Source: Vibrio owensii CAIM 1854 = LMG 25443 (lineage in GTDB: Bacteria > Pseudomonadota > Gammaproteobacteria > Enterobacterales > Vibrionaceae). From it: a stretch of 64,000 bases of DNA. The notes under the pieces were generated by a model, which worked only from the letters and a program-made list of their open reading frames with translations, searched no databases and had not been told where the DNA came from. Below, in pieces: positions 45,321 to 55,012 of this stretch. Numbering within the stretch: the first letter of the stretch is position 1; the number at the start of each line of letters is the position of its first letter. The stretch covers positions 124,001 to 188,000 of the forward strand of contig NZ_JPRD01000003.1 of NCBI RefSeq assembly GCF_000817815.1. Direction: 5' to 3'. The translations under genes and the position numbers were made by a program.

Positions 45321-47633
45321 TTATTTAAATGATGTTCCAACGATCAAGTACACGGCATCTAAATCTTGCTCGGTACGACCGTATGCCAACATGATCGGTC
45401 CTATCGGAGAATCTACTCCAAAGAAAATCGATGCGGCATTGTACAGCGGCGCTTCATTGAGCTTCAGATCGTTATCTGACCAAACACCACCGTGTTCAAG
45501 GGATGCACCTAAATACACAGGTGCTTCAAACAGCCCGAAGTCGTTATCCATCCATTTATAACGATACACCAGGCTGGTATAGAATAAGTTCTGCCCAATC
45601 AGGCTGTTACGTGGAATACCTGAGAGATTCAAGAAACCACCAAGCTCACGCGGGTCTAAAGGCACAGACGAGTTTTTGCTCTCAACAAAGCTGTATTCCA
45701 CTTGTCCGACTAAAGTATGACGACTATGAGTCACTGCTCCCTTGAAACGCGCGGTAATCTCGTAAACGGTATCTTCAATATTACCGTCTGGGTTTAACTG
45801 ACGAAAATCCTCTGGAGTCTTATCGTGAGAAACTAAGTAATCCAAATCGATCAGCATACCGTGCGTTGGGAAAGCGAAATCATCCAAGGTATCTAGGCGG
45901 TAATTGGCAAAGACACCCAAACGCTCATAATCAAGCTCACCGAAAGACTGAAAAGTGGATGCTTCAATCGCCCCTTTGGTATAGCGCCCGCCAACTCGGA
46001 ACTCTTGCCAAAGCGTAGGTTGCACACCCGCAGCAAGCTCTGTAATAAACTCGGTGTAAGACACTGGCAGGTAATCGTAGACGGATCCAATATCAGGGTT
46101 TTCAAAGTTATCAGAGAGGTTTCTGTTCTCTGTGTTGTAATTCACTTTGCTAGAAACAAACAACTGCTGACTCGAAAGCACTGGAGAATAAAGCTCCGCC
46201 TCAATCAATTTATCCGTCCCCATATCCACATTAAAGGTCAGCTCAGCGCCGTGAGAGTTCAAGTTGGTAAAATTGGCCGACATGCCGATGCCATATTGAC
46301 TATCGGTATTGAAATCATCTTCTAAGAAGAAGCGGAAGTTTAGGTAGTTTGGACCCCAAGATTTTTCGTTCACTTCAAAGACGAGTAAGTTCACCCCATC
46401 GATTTCTTCAAAGTGATAAGTGATCAGCTCAAAACGATCCAGTGCATAGAGATTTTCTACCGCTTTTTCGATCTCAGCCGTTTCTAGAGGGCGTCCTGTG
46501 TCTAACTCAAGTCGGTTAGTCAACAGCACATCACTGTAGTGGGTATTGTTCACAAGAACGATTTGGTCGACGACGCGCTCATCCCCATACTCAAGGTTCT
46601 TGCGCATGTCTTGTTTATGCTCGATGTATTTCTGGTACTCCGCATTCGATACACTCAGCCCTTCAAGTTTTGACTTTAGTCCTCGAGTGATCTCATAACC
46701 CGCTTTAAAAGCGTCTGGCATTTTTTCGAATTCTACCGTTTCCATTTGCCCAACATCAGGACGAATGTAGACATCATCACCGCTTAGCGTTTCGGCTTGC
46801 TCTTGAGTACTGCGGCGAACTAGGTAGTTGGAGAGTTGGTCTGCTACGGCAAATAAGCCAGTAAAGTCCTCTTCACTTTTGTAATCGGTACTAATATCAA
46901 CGGCAATCACCACGTCGGCACCCATTGCGCGAGCAACATCAACAGGCATGTTATTGACTACCCCGCCGTCCACCAGCATATGACCATTCAGCTCGTATGG
47001 AGGAAGCGCGCCAGGCACTGACATACTCGCCATCATGGCATCAACTAGATAACCGTTATCTAGGACGACCTCTTCTAGCTCGACGATATCCGTCGCAACT
47101 GAGCGGTATGGAATGGCAAGATCATCAAAGGAGTTAAATCGGCCAAGATTGCCTGTGGTTTCACGCAGAATGCGCAACATGTTTTGGCCTTGCACCACGC
47201 CAGTTGGCGAACGCACTTCACCAAACCTCAAACCTAGGTCAGTGGTGATTTGGTAACGGTCTTCGTATTCTTTATCGCGGACGCGACGTTGGCTGCGGTC
47301 GACACGGTCTCGATAACCGCTGTTCCAATCGACACTGTAGATAAAGCTTTCGATTTCATCGGCGCTCATTCCCGTGGCATATAGACCACCAACATAGGCA
47401 CCCATGCTAGTCCCGGTGATGATATCGACGGGAATATTCATCTCTTCCAGAGCCTTCAAAACCCCGATGTGAGCGGCTCCTTTTGCCCCACCACCAGCCA
47501 GTACGACGGCGACTTTAGGACGAGATTGGTCATCACTGACTTGCTTAGCAAAGGAAGGCGTTGCAATCAAAAAGGAACAGACCCAGAGCGCAACACAACG
47601 CTTCCATGGGTTTGAGATCGACTTTTTGAACAT
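45321..47633 (-). CDS. Patatin-like phospholipase with POTRA and outer-membrane barrel (PlpD-like, type Vd secretion)
   Basis: The 770-residue protein has a signal peptide (1-29, ends ATPSFA|K). A patatin domain (about 40-330) has the oxyanion loop GGGAKG (47-52), nucleophile S76 in GTSMG and catalytic D222 in VDGG. A single POTRA-like domain (about 345-425) then leads to a bacterial surface antigen beta-barrel (about 430-770) ending LIVGTSFK. This is the layout of P. aeruginosa PlpD, the model of type Vd autotransport, in which the barrel carries a lipase to the surface. Substrate and surface exposure here are inferred. AAGGA lies eight bases before the ATG. Confidence 0.92.
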   Translation of the reverse strand: MFKKSISNPWKRCVALWVCSFLIATPSFAKQVSDDQSRPKVAVVLAGGGAKGAAHIGVLKALEEMNIPVDIITGTSMGAYVGGLYATGMSADEIESFIYSVDWNSGYRDRVDRSQRRVRDKEYEDRYQITTDLGLRFGEVRSPTGVVQGQNMLRILRETTGNLGRFNSFDDLAIPYRSVATDIVELEEVVLDNGYLVDAMMASMSVPGALPPYELNGHMLVDGGVVNNMPVDVARAMGADVVIAVDISTDYKSEEDFTGLFAVADQLSNYLVRRSTQEQAETLSGDDVYIRPDVGQMETVEFEKMPDAFKAGYEITRGLKSKLEGLSVSNAEYQKYIEHKQDMRKNLEYGDERVVDQIVLVNNTHYSDVLLTNRLELDTGRPLETAEIEKAVENLYALDRFELITYHFEEIDGVNLLVFEVNEKSWGPNYLNFRFFLEDDFNTDSQYGIGMSANFTNLNSHGAELTFNVDMGTDKLIEAELYSPVLSSQQLFVSSKVNYNTENRNLSDNFENPDIGSVYDYLPVSYTEFITELAAGVQPTLWQEFRVGGRYTKGAIEASTFQSFGELDYERLGVFANYRLDTLDDFAFPTHGMLIDLDYLVSHDKTPEDFRQLNPDGNIEDTVYEITARFKGAVTHSRHTLVGQVEYSFVESKNSSVPLDPRELGGFLNLSGIPRNSLIGQNLFYTSLVYRYKWMDNDFGLFEAPVYLGASLEHGGVWSDNDLKLNEAPLYNAASIFFGVDSPIGPIMLAYGRTEQDLDAVYLIVGTSFK

Positions 47634-47720
47634 TCACTTCTTCCTTTACTGAATATTGAACACCTACTTTTACTAAGATTTGAACAACTTCACAAGTCAG
47701 TGATGGCGTTTTTGGTGGTC

Positions 47721-50111
47721 TTACCAATCAAATAGGTTATTCAACCAATTAGATTTTTTCTCACACTGCTGTTTGATTTGCCCAGACTTGTCCCACACTG
47801 GCAGCTTGTATTCACTGCGGCAGTTCATTTCCAGCGCGCCATTAGCGGCTTTTTGGAATCCTAATGTGGTCACTTCTTTTGGCCAAGGCAACTCTAGTCG
47901 CTCAGGAATGCGTTGTTTAAGGTATTCCGCGTAGACACGCAGTGCACCACTTGAACCAGTTAGCTTGGTCGACTTGTTATCGTCGCGGCCAAGCCAAACG
48001 GTTGTCACTTCACGGCCGTCGACACCCACAAACCAACTGTCACGGCTGTCATTACTGGTACCGGTTTTGCCTGCAAGAGCAGCCCATGCGAACTGACTTT
48101 GTAGGAATCGACCTGTACCTTGAGCAACACCTTGCTTCATCGCGTAAGTCGTCAACCAAGCCGCTTGTTGGTCCACCGCTTGAGATGAGCGAGGTAGCGA
48201 TTGATAAAGCACGTTACCATCCATGTCGATCACAGAGCGTAATGCCGATAACTTGGCGCGCTTACCTGAGTTAGTGACAGTCTGGTACATCTGCGCGACT
48301 TCGAATGGCGTCAACGAGAAGGAACCAAGGAACATAGAAGGCACTGGACGAATTTCATTCTTATCCACGCCCAAACGCTCTAGCGTAGCCGATACTTCTG
48401 GAATACCCAGCTCCATACCCAAACGCACGGTTGGCACATTGAGTGATTTCGCCAACGCTAAGTACAGCGGCACATCACCACGGAACTTACGGTCGAAGTT
48501 ACGTGGCGACCAAACCGAGCCTTTACTGCCTTTCAAGCTAAGCGGAGTATCGTGAAGCGTAGTTGCAAGGTTGTACTTCTCTGGCTGCTCTAGCGCGGTT
48601 AAATAGATCGCAGGCTTAACCAAAGAACCTATTGGACGACTTGCATTCAAAGCACGGTTAAAACCTTCATAGCCAACACGTTTACCACCGACCATAGCGC
48701 GAATCTCGCCACTATGACGGTCAACCGCAACCGCTGCAGCCTCGAGCTCTTTACCTGCACGTTTAGCAAGCTCAGGGACTTTCTTCGCGATCGCTTGCTC
48801 TAACTTGCTTTGCGATACAGGGTCGAGAGAAGTAAACAAACGTAAACCTGTTTCAGCTTTGAAGTTGTCACCTACTTTTTCTTTCAGCTCAATGTTCAGT
48901 TGTTGGAAGTACGCTGGCTGACGACTCGCGATACGAGGTTTACTTTGTGTATCTAACGGGCGATTTACCGCTTGTTCGTATTGCTGCGCGGTTAACATGT
49001 CTTGTTGCATCAACAAACGCAATACCAAGTCACGACGCGTTTTGGTGCGCTCAGGGTAACGAATTGGATTGTAGTAAGACGGTCCTTTCACCATACCCAC
49101 CAACATAGCGAGTTGGTCGATACGAAGCTCTTGAATCGGTTGACCGAAGTAGTAACGTGATGCCAAAGCAAAACCATGGATTGCATCACCACCGCTCTGA
49201 CCCAAGTAGACTTCATTCAGGTAAGCTTCAAGAATACGGTCTTTGCTGTAGCGGTAGTCCAGAATCAGAGCAATGTACGCCTCACGGACTTTTCGCCACA
49301 AGGTTTTATCACGTGTCAGGAATAAGTTTTTCGCAAGCTGCTGAGTAAGTGTACTACCACCTTGAACAGTACGACCCGCTTTGATGTTAGCAACAAGGGC
49401 ACGACCAATCGCCAGCGGCGAAACGCCATCATGCTGATAGAAATCACGGTCTTCAGTTGCTAACAGTGCATCGACAAGCACTTCTGGGAATTGATCTCGA
49501 CGTAAGAACAGACGCTGTTCATTCTGATCTTTTTCCAACATCCCTAGCATCTTAGGTTCAATACGCAGGTAACCAAGATCGCCTTTGGATTCCAGAGATT
49601 GAATGCGTTGTAAACCACTGCTTGAGAAATGCAGCATGACGTGACGATCAGGCTCAGGACCGTCAGCAAACTCGAACGGACGACGAATAAGCTCAATACG
49701 CGTTGAAGAAGAAGAGTATTCACCCGGATAACGAGGCTGACTTACCTTACGGTAGTTCAATACATCAAGCTCATTGCGCATCTCTTTGATGGTAATGTTC
49801 TCACCCGGACTCAAATTGAGGATACGCGCATAAACGACAGTTGGCAGATCAAACAGCTGGCCGTCAAAGCGATCTTTCACCACACTATCGAGATAAATAC
49901 CGACAAACAGCAATACCGCCGCAAGCGCGACACCCGCTTTCCAACTAAATGACCAAATGACCTTAAGCCAAGACCGCTTGCCATTACTTGGCTTTTTCGA
50001 TGGCGATTTTCTCGGTCGCTTCGCACCGCTTTTCTTAGCGGCAGTCGTTTTACTTGACGTTGTTTTCTTGGCTGGTGCTCTTTTTGCACCGGGCTTTTTA
50101 GTATCAGTCAT
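47721..50111 (-). CDS. mrcB: Penicillin-binding protein 1B (bifunctional peptidoglycan synthase)
   Basis: The protein has 796 residues. A lysine- and alanine-rich cytoplasmic tail (1-45, PGAKRAPAKKTTSSKTTAAK-like) precedes one membrane helix (about 52-72). A UB2H-like segment, the GT51 glycosyltransferase (EDRDFYQHDGVSPLAIGRALVAN and QGGSTLTQQLAKN) and the transpeptidase domain follow. The active-site motif is SRPIGSLVKPAIY and the KTG motif is AGKTGTSNDSRDSW. It polymerises and crosslinks peptidoglycan; its UB2H domain is where the outer-membrane activator LpoB binds in E. coli. The start overlaps the hrpB stop by eight bases, so the two are co-transcribed. Confidence 0.95.
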   Translation of the reverse strand: MTDTKKPGAKRAPAKKTTSSKTTAAKKSGAKRPRKSPSKKPSNGKRSWLKVIWSFSWKAGVALAAVLLFVGIYLDSVVKDRFDGQLFDLPTVVYARILNLSPGENITIKEMRNELDVLNYRKVSQPRYPGEYSSSSTRIELIRRPFEFADGPEPDRHVMLHFSSSGLQRIQSLESKGDLGYLRIEPKMLGMLEKDQNEQRLFLRRDQFPEVLVDALLATEDRDFYQHDGVSPLAIGRALVANIKAGRTVQGGSTLTQQLAKNLFLTRDKTLWRKVREAYIALILDYRYSKDRILEAYLNEVYLGQSGGDAIHGFALASRYYFGQPIQELRIDQLAMLVGMVKGPSYYNPIRYPERTKTRRDLVLRLLMQQDMLTAQQYEQAVNRPLDTQSKPRIASRQPAYFQQLNIELKEKVGDNFKAETGLRLFTSLDPVSQSKLEQAIAKKVPELAKRAGKELEAAAVAVDRHSGEIRAMVGGKRVGYEGFNRALNASRPIGSLVKPAIYLTALEQPEKYNLATTLHDTPLSLKGSKGSVWSPRNFDRKFRGDVPLYLALAKSLNVPTVRLGMELGIPEVSATLERLGVDKNEIRPVPSMFLGSFSLTPFEVAQMYQTVTNSGKRAKLSALRSVIDMDGNVLYQSLPRSSQAVDQQAAWLTTYAMKQGVAQGTGRFLQSQFAWAALAGKTGTSNDSRDSWFVGVDGREVTTVWLGRDDNKSTKLTGSSGALRVYAEYLKQRIPERLELPWPKEVTTLGFQKAANGALEMNCRSEYKLPVWDKSGQIKQQCEKKSNWLNNLFDW

Positions 50112-52605
50112 TATTCAATTGTCTTTTTGTTTTTGTTGTCGCTACATGAGTGGCGGGATCGTCAGGCCAAACGTGTTTTGGATATCGGCCTTTCATCTCT
50201 TTTTGCACTTCTTTGTAGCTTCCTGCCCAAAAGGCAGCTAAATCCGTTGTCACCTGAAGAGGACGTTGTGCTGGAGAAAGTAACTCTAACACCAATCGCT
50301 TGCGACCTTGTGCCACAGTTGGAGAAGTGCTCTCTCCAAACACTTCTTGCATACGCACTGACAGCACAGGTTCATGACCAAATTGGTAACGAATGCGCTT
50401 TTTCGAACCTGTTGGTAAGCGATAATCTTCTGGCAACCACTCATCAATCTGTTGATTCAACGGCCAACCTAATCGAGCGTTCAACGCTTCCACTAGGTTC
50501 ACTTTCGCCAAATCTTTCACCGATGATACCGTGCTCATGTACGGCTCTAGCCACTCTTCTAGGCCATTAAGCAAACTGGTCTCATCAAAACTTGGCCAAG
50601 CTTGCTCAGGTAACCATTCCACTGCGCAGCGAATACGTTCTAACAAATTTTCCGCTGCCGACGTCCAGTTTAGACTCTGTAAGCCCTGACGGCAGACATA
50701 AGTGAGTAAAGCTTGTGTCATTTTTTCTTTACCCGGACTCGGCAAGGCTTCGCGTTTAATCACCAGTTGACCAAGTTTGATTTGGCGTTCTGCAATCAAA
50801 CGGCCTTTTTTCTCATCCCAATCAACCAGCTCAGCCGACGTGAAAAGGTGCACGAACGTTTCTTGTAATGCGTTGATATCTAAGTCACAAGCTAGGTTAA
50901 TTTGGCTTGAGTTAGAATGCGAGCGCATCAAATCAATCGCAACTAAGTAATCACAACCACCGAGTGTCTCTTCTGGTCGACACTCAGCACCATGCCCGTT
51001 CGACAAAGTAAAACGACCATATTGGTTTACACGCTGCTGCGCGATGCGATCTGGGAAAGCTAAGCTCAATACTAGTGCCAGCACTCGCTCATCGACATTA
51101 GGTAAGCTGAATACCGTATCCAGTTTGTGCGCCAGCGCTTGAGATCGCTTGTGCAATATCGTTTTCTTTGCATGTGTACCACTTACCCAGCGATGTAGGC
51201 TATGCGCGATGTTAGTTACATTGCGCTCAGGCTCTTCAATTAGGGCGACCGCAGCCAAGGCGGTATTTAGCATTTTTTCACTGCGCTGCTGCGTCTGAAT
51301 CAGCATTGCTGCTGAGCGCGGCTCTACACCAAGAGCATGGGCCGTTTTACCTGCAGAAGTAAGTTGGCCTTGCTCGGTAAGTAACCCTAAAGAAATCAAC
51401 AGCTGTTTGGCCTGAGCAAGCGATGCTGAAGAAGGAATATTCAACCATTTAAGCTCAGCGATATCCCCTGCTCCCCAGAATGCCAGTTCCATGACTAAGC
51501 TTGCTAAATCTGAGTACAGGATTTCTGGTTGGGGAACTTGCGGTTGCTGCTTGAATTGGCTTTCCGAATACAATCGGACGCAAATGCCCTCTTCAATACG
51601 CCCAGCACGACCAGCACGTTGAATTGCAGACGACTGCGCTACTCGTACTTGCTCTAAGCGGGTAAGTCCATTCTTCAAATCAAAACGCGCCACACGCTCT
51701 AATCCAGAATCGACGACTAATCGAATACCTTCAATGGTCAAAGAAGTTTCAGCAATGTTAGTCGCGAGCACGACTTTGCGTTTACCTCCAGAAGCGGGAG
51801 CGATCGCTTTTTGCTGTTCAGCGAAGCTGAGTTGACCATAAAGAGGGCACACTTCGACGTTATCAGGTAGATGGGACAAACGCTCTTCGACTTGTTTGAT
51901 CGCCGCCACACCGGGAAGAAAAGCAAGCAAAGAACCAGACTCTTTGCTCATCAAGTGCTCGATCGTTTTTGCCATGGAGGTCGGCAAATGATCATTCGCT
52001 CCAAGTGGTAAATAACGCGTTTCTACCTCAAAACTACGACCTTCCGACTCAATGTAAACCGCCTCCGGTAATAAGGATTGCAAGGCATCTTGGTCAAGCG
52101 TTGCCGACATCACCACCAGCTTTAAATCGTCTCGCAGTGCTTCTTGAACTTCTAAACTGAACGCTAACGCGGTATCGGCGTGAATGCTACGCTCGTGAAA
52201 TTCATCAAAAATCAGTAGGTCGATGCCGTTTAATTCAGGGTCACTTTGGATCATGCGCGTCATGATCCCTTCCGTCACAATTTCAAGTTGAGTGTGCTTA
52301 CTCACTTTTGTCTCGCCGCGCACTCGGTAACCCACACTCTCTCCGACTTGCTCTCCCAACTGCTGCGCCAAATAACGTGCGATATTGCGCGCAGCAAGAC
52401 GACGAGGCTCTAGCATTACAATCTTGCCCGTCATGGCTTGGCTTTTAAGAAGTTGTAGTGGGAAGTAAGTGGATTTACCGGCACCAGGAGCTGCCTTGAG
52501 GATCACTTGGTGTTGATGTTTGACCGCCGTAAGTAATTGTGGCATCACGGCTTCGATCGGCAATTGTGACAAAGGAAATACCCTATGTTGTAATGTTGGG
52601 CACAT
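50104..52605 (-). CDS. hrpB: ATP-dependent RNA helicase HrpB (DEAH family)
   Basis: I use ATG 52605 (833 residues); a GTG at 52620 in the same frame is possible, and neither has a clear ribosome-binding site. Motif I is APGAGKSTYFPLQ, motif II DEFHERS, motif III SATLD and motif VI QRAGRAGR, all typical of DEAH helicases. The C-terminal HrpB domain ends with CxP-like positively charged residues. It acts on RNA in the cytoplasm, but its physiological role remains poorly defined. The 3' end overlaps mrcB by eight bases; the 5' end is divergent from sfsA with about 33 bases between start codons. Confidence 0.92.
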   Translation of the reverse strand: MCPTLQHRVFPLSQLPIEAVMPQLLTAVKHQHQVILKAAPGAGKSTYFPLQLLKSQAMTGKIVMLEPRRLAARNIARYLAQQLGEQVGESVGYRVRGETKVSKHTQLEIVTEGIMTRMIQSDPELNGIDLLIFDEFHERSIHADTALAFSLEVQEALRDDLKLVVMSATLDQDALQSLLPEAVYIESEGRSFEVETRYLPLGANDHLPTSMAKTIEHLMSKESGSLLAFLPGVAAIKQVEERLSHLPDNVEVCPLYGQLSFAEQQKAIAPASGGKRKVVLATNIAETSLTIEGIRLVVDSGLERVARFDLKNGLTRLEQVRVAQSSAIQRAGRAGRIEEGICVRLYSESQFKQQPQVPQPEILYSDLASLVMELAFWGAGDIAELKWLNIPSSASLAQAKQLLISLGLLTEQGQLTSAGKTAHALGVEPRSAAMLIQTQQRSEKMLNTALAAVALIEEPERNVTNIAHSLHRWVSGTHAKKTILHKRSQALAHKLDTVFSLPNVDERVLALVLSLAFPDRIAQQRVNQYGRFTLSNGHGAECRPEETLGGCDYLVAIDLMRSHSNSSQINLACDLDINALQETFVHLFTSAELVDWDEKKGRLIAERQIKLGQLVIKREALPSPGKEKMTQALLTYVCRQGLQSLNWTSAAENLLERIRCAVEWLPEQAWPSFDETSLLNGLEEWLEPYMSTVSSVKDLAKVNLVEALNARLGWPLNQQIDEWLPEDYRLPTGSKKRIRYQFGHEPVLSVRMQEVFGESTSPTVAQGRKRLVLELLSPAQRPLQVTTDLAAFWAGSYKEVQKEMKGRYPKHVWPDDPATHVATTKTKRQLNND

Positions 52606-52638
52606 TGTACATAAAAACACTCTTGGCTAAATAAGCAA

Positions 52639-53355
52639 ATGCAATTCGAACCTGCTCTAGAGTCAGCGACTCTACTTAAACGCTACAAACGCTTCCTTGC
52701 CGATATCGAATTGGATAACGGTGAAATTCGTACTATCCACTGCGCAAACACCGGTGCAATGACCGGCTGTGCCACTCCGGGCAATAAAGTTTGGTATTCC
52801 ACTTCTGATAACCCAAAACGCAAATACCCAAACAGTTGGGAACTGAGCGAAACGCCACAAGGGCATCGTATTTGTATAAATACTGCTCGTGCCAATCAAC
52901 TAGCGGTAGAAGCAATTGAAAATAATGTCATTTCGGAACTGTCGGGATATGACCAACTTCAAACTGAAGTGAAATACGGCAATGAAAATAGCCGAATTGA
53001 TATCTTGCTCAGCGCAAGTGATAAATCAAAGTGTTATATAGAAGTGAAGAGCGTCACCCTACTTGATGAGGAAAGTTCATCGGGACAAGGTTATTTCCCT
53101 GATGCCGTGACCACGCGAGGACAAAAGCACCTGCGAGAGCTCACAGAAATGGCACAAACTGGAAGTAGAGCCATACTTTTATTCACTGTTTTACATTCAG
53201 GTATTGAAAAAGTATCTGCGGCGCACCATATAGACGCGAAATATTCAACGTTACTAAAACAAGCACAAGACGCTGGAGTAGAAGTTCTCTGCTACAAAGC
53301 CGAACTGAGCAACACTGAAGTCAAGCTAATCTCTGCTATTGAATTTATCAATTGA
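52639..53355 (+). CDS. sfsA: SfsA, sugar fermentation stimulation protein homologue
   Basis: The protein has 238 residues and belongs to the SfsA family, with an N-terminal OB-like fold (about 1-80) and a nuclease-like C-terminal domain carrying NSRIDILLS and [11 protein letters not shown]. The D/E-x-K pattern in the latter resembles a restriction-endonuclease metal site, so DNA binding or cleavage has been suggested. The E. coli gene affects maltose metabolism when overexpressed; the true function is uncertain. It is often upstream of dksA, as here. The ATG has no visible ribosome-binding site, and the promoter must lie in the short gap shared with hrpB. Confidence 0.92.
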   Translation: MQFEPALESATLLKRYKRFLADIELDNGEIRTIHCANTGAMTGCATPGNKVWYSTSDNPKRKYPNSWELSETPQGHRICINTARANQLAVEAIENNVISELSGYDQLQTEVKYGNENSRIDILLSASDKSKCYIEVKSVTLLDEESSSGQGYFPDAVTTRGQKHLRELTEMAQTGSRAILLFTVLHSGIEKVSAAHHIDAKYSTLLKQAQDAGVEVLCYKAELSNTEVKLISAIEFIN

Positions 53356-53491
53356 GAGAAAAAATGATGTCGTCTTCACATTGACGATAAGTTTGCGATT
53401 CAGTAATTGCCTGCACCGCCTCTTTTTGCTATAGATACCCGCCTTAAATTGACTGCGATGCAGTTGACTAGGTGTAAGTAGGAGATGCTGT

Positions 53492-53938
53492 ATGCCAGAA
53501 TCAAAGAAGAAAACGATAGGCATCCTAGCCATTGCCGGTGTGGAGCCATATCAGGAAAAGCCTGGTGAAGAATACATGTCACCAGAGCAGGTTGAACACT
53601 TTACAAAGATCTTAACAGCTTGGCGTAATCAGCTCAGGGAAGAAGTCGATCGCACTGTACACCACATGCAGGACGAAGCAGCGAACTTCCCAGATCCAGT
53701 TGACCGTGCCTCTCAAGAGGAAGAGTTCAGCTTAGAACTGCGTAACCGTGACCGTGAGCGTCGCCTGATCAAGAAGATCGAAAAGACTCTAGACAAAATT
53801 ACTGAAGACGATTTCGGCTTCTGTGAATCTTGTGGCGTAGAGATTGGTGTTCGTCGCCTAGAAGCGCGTCCAACTGCTGACCTTTGTATTGACTGTAAAA
53901 CACTTGCAGAAATCAAAGAGAAACAGATGCAAGGTTAA
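53492..53938 (+). CDS. dksA: DksA RNA polymerase-binding transcription factor
   Basis: The protein has 148 residues. A coiled coil (about 33-110) carries the tip motif [12 protein letters not shown] (DxxDxA), which reaches into the RNA polymerase secondary channel. The zinc finger uses the four cysteines of FCESCGV and LCIDCKTL. With ppGpp it represses stable RNA promoters and activates amino-acid genes. GreA, encoded near the left end of this window, enters the same channel. TAGGAG lies about seven bases before the ATG, and a terminator follows 26 bases after the stop. Confidence 0.97.
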   Translation: MPESKKKTIGILAIAGVEPYQEKPGEEYMSPEQVEHFTKILTAWRNQLREEVDRTVHHMQDEAANFPDPVDRASQEEEFSLELRNRDRERRLIKKIEKTLDKITEDDFGFCESCGVEIGVRRLEARPTADLCIDCKTLAEIKEKQMQG

Positions 53939-53961
53939 TCAACCACGCATTATGATTATTG

Positions 53962-53985
53962 AAAGGGAGCTCAGGCTCCCTTTTT
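53962..53985 (+). terminator. Rho-independent terminator of dksA
   Basis: GGGAGC (53965-53970) pairs with GCTCCC (53975-53980) around TCAG, with A3 on the left and T5 on the right. Confidence 0.85.
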
Positions 53986-54047
53986 GTTTTGACTAGCTTT
54001 TTAGCGCTAAACTTCTAGTTTTACCCGAATACTTTCGAGATACACGC

Positions 54048-54911
54048 ATGACACGCTATGTAGGTCGATTTGCCCCATCCCCTTCAGGACCATTACATTT
54101 TGGTTCCTTAGTTGCCGCTCTTGGCAGCTACTTTCAAGCAAAAGCCAATCAAGGGACTTGGCTCGTTCGTATCGAAGATCTTGACCCACCGAGAGAAATG
54201 CCTGGTGCGGCAGAAGATATTCTTAATGCGCTCCAAGCTTATCAACTCCACTGGGATGGTGAAGTGGTGTATCAAAGTGAACGACACCATTTATATCAAG
54301 CACAAATTGATGCGTGGTTGGAGAATGGCGATGCTTATTATTGCCAATGTACACGTAAGCAAATAAAAGAACATGGTGGTTATTATCTCGGCACTTGCCG
54401 CGACAAAGGCTTGAAAGAAGGTGCGATTCGCCTAAAAATGACCAAGCCCATCGCCAACTTCCTCGATCAGAAGCATGGTTTGATAACCATTCCTGAAGCG
54501 TTAGTAAATGAAGATTTCATTATTAAACGTCGAGATGGATTATTTGCCTATAATCTTGCGGTAGTATTAGACGATATCGACCAAGGGGTGACTGAAGTCG
54601 TCCGTGGTGCCGACTTAATTGAGCCCACAGGTCGTCAAATCAGCTTGTACCAAATTCTTGGACAACCGGAAGTTAGCTACTTGCATTTACCATTGGCGAT
54701 GGACACTAACGGCAACAAACTGTCGAAACAAAACCATGCGACAGCCATTGATGTCGCTAATCCGAAGCCAGCTCTGCTGCATGCAATGACGTTTTTAGGA
54801 TTCGATATTCCTGACGATATTCGAACCGCTAACGTAGACGAAATCCTACGTTGGGGCTGCGAAAATTGGCGTTTGCAACAGCTTCCAGCGGAGATCGAGA
54901 TCACACCGTGA
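54048..54911 (+). CDS. gluQ: Glutamyl-Q tRNA(Asp) synthetase
   Basis: This 287-residue protein is a truncated glutamyl-tRNA synthetase without anticodon-binding domain. The HIGH-type motif is PSGPLHFGSLVAALG (near residue 13) and the KMSKS-type loop is NGNKLSKQNHA. Four cysteine/histidine-type zinc ligands include CQCTRKQI and GTCRDKG. It attaches glutamate to queuosine at position 34 of tRNA-Asp. Placement after dksA is common in gammaproteobacteria. CGAGATACACGC before the ATG is a modest ribosome-binding site. Confidence 0.95.
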   Translation: MTRYVGRFAPSPSGPLHFGSLVAALGSYFQAKANQGTWLVRIEDLDPPREMPGAAEDILNALQAYQLHWDGEVVYQSERHHLYQAQIDAWLENGDAYYCQCTRKQIKEHGGYYLGTCRDKGLKEGAIRLKMTKPIANFLDQKHGLITIPEALVNEDFIIKRRDGLFAYNLAVVLDDIDQGVTEVVRGADLIEPTGRQISLYQILGQPEVSYLHLPLAMDTNGNKLSKQNHATAIDVANPKPALLHAMTFLGFDIPDDIRTANVDEILRWGCENWRLQQLPAEIEITP

Positions 54912-55012
54912 TTCTCAAACGGCACTGTGTAGGCTATCATTAGCCGCAAAATTGGCCCTAGAGGCATAAAAACTAACCAAAGCAAGATTGGATTAAACCC
55001 AGTTATTGCCAG

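Noticed and set aside
50127-50570. A 147-codon frame antisense to the end of hrpB
   Set aside because: hrpB motifs and its overlap with mrcB are clear on the other strand, and the antisense product looks random.
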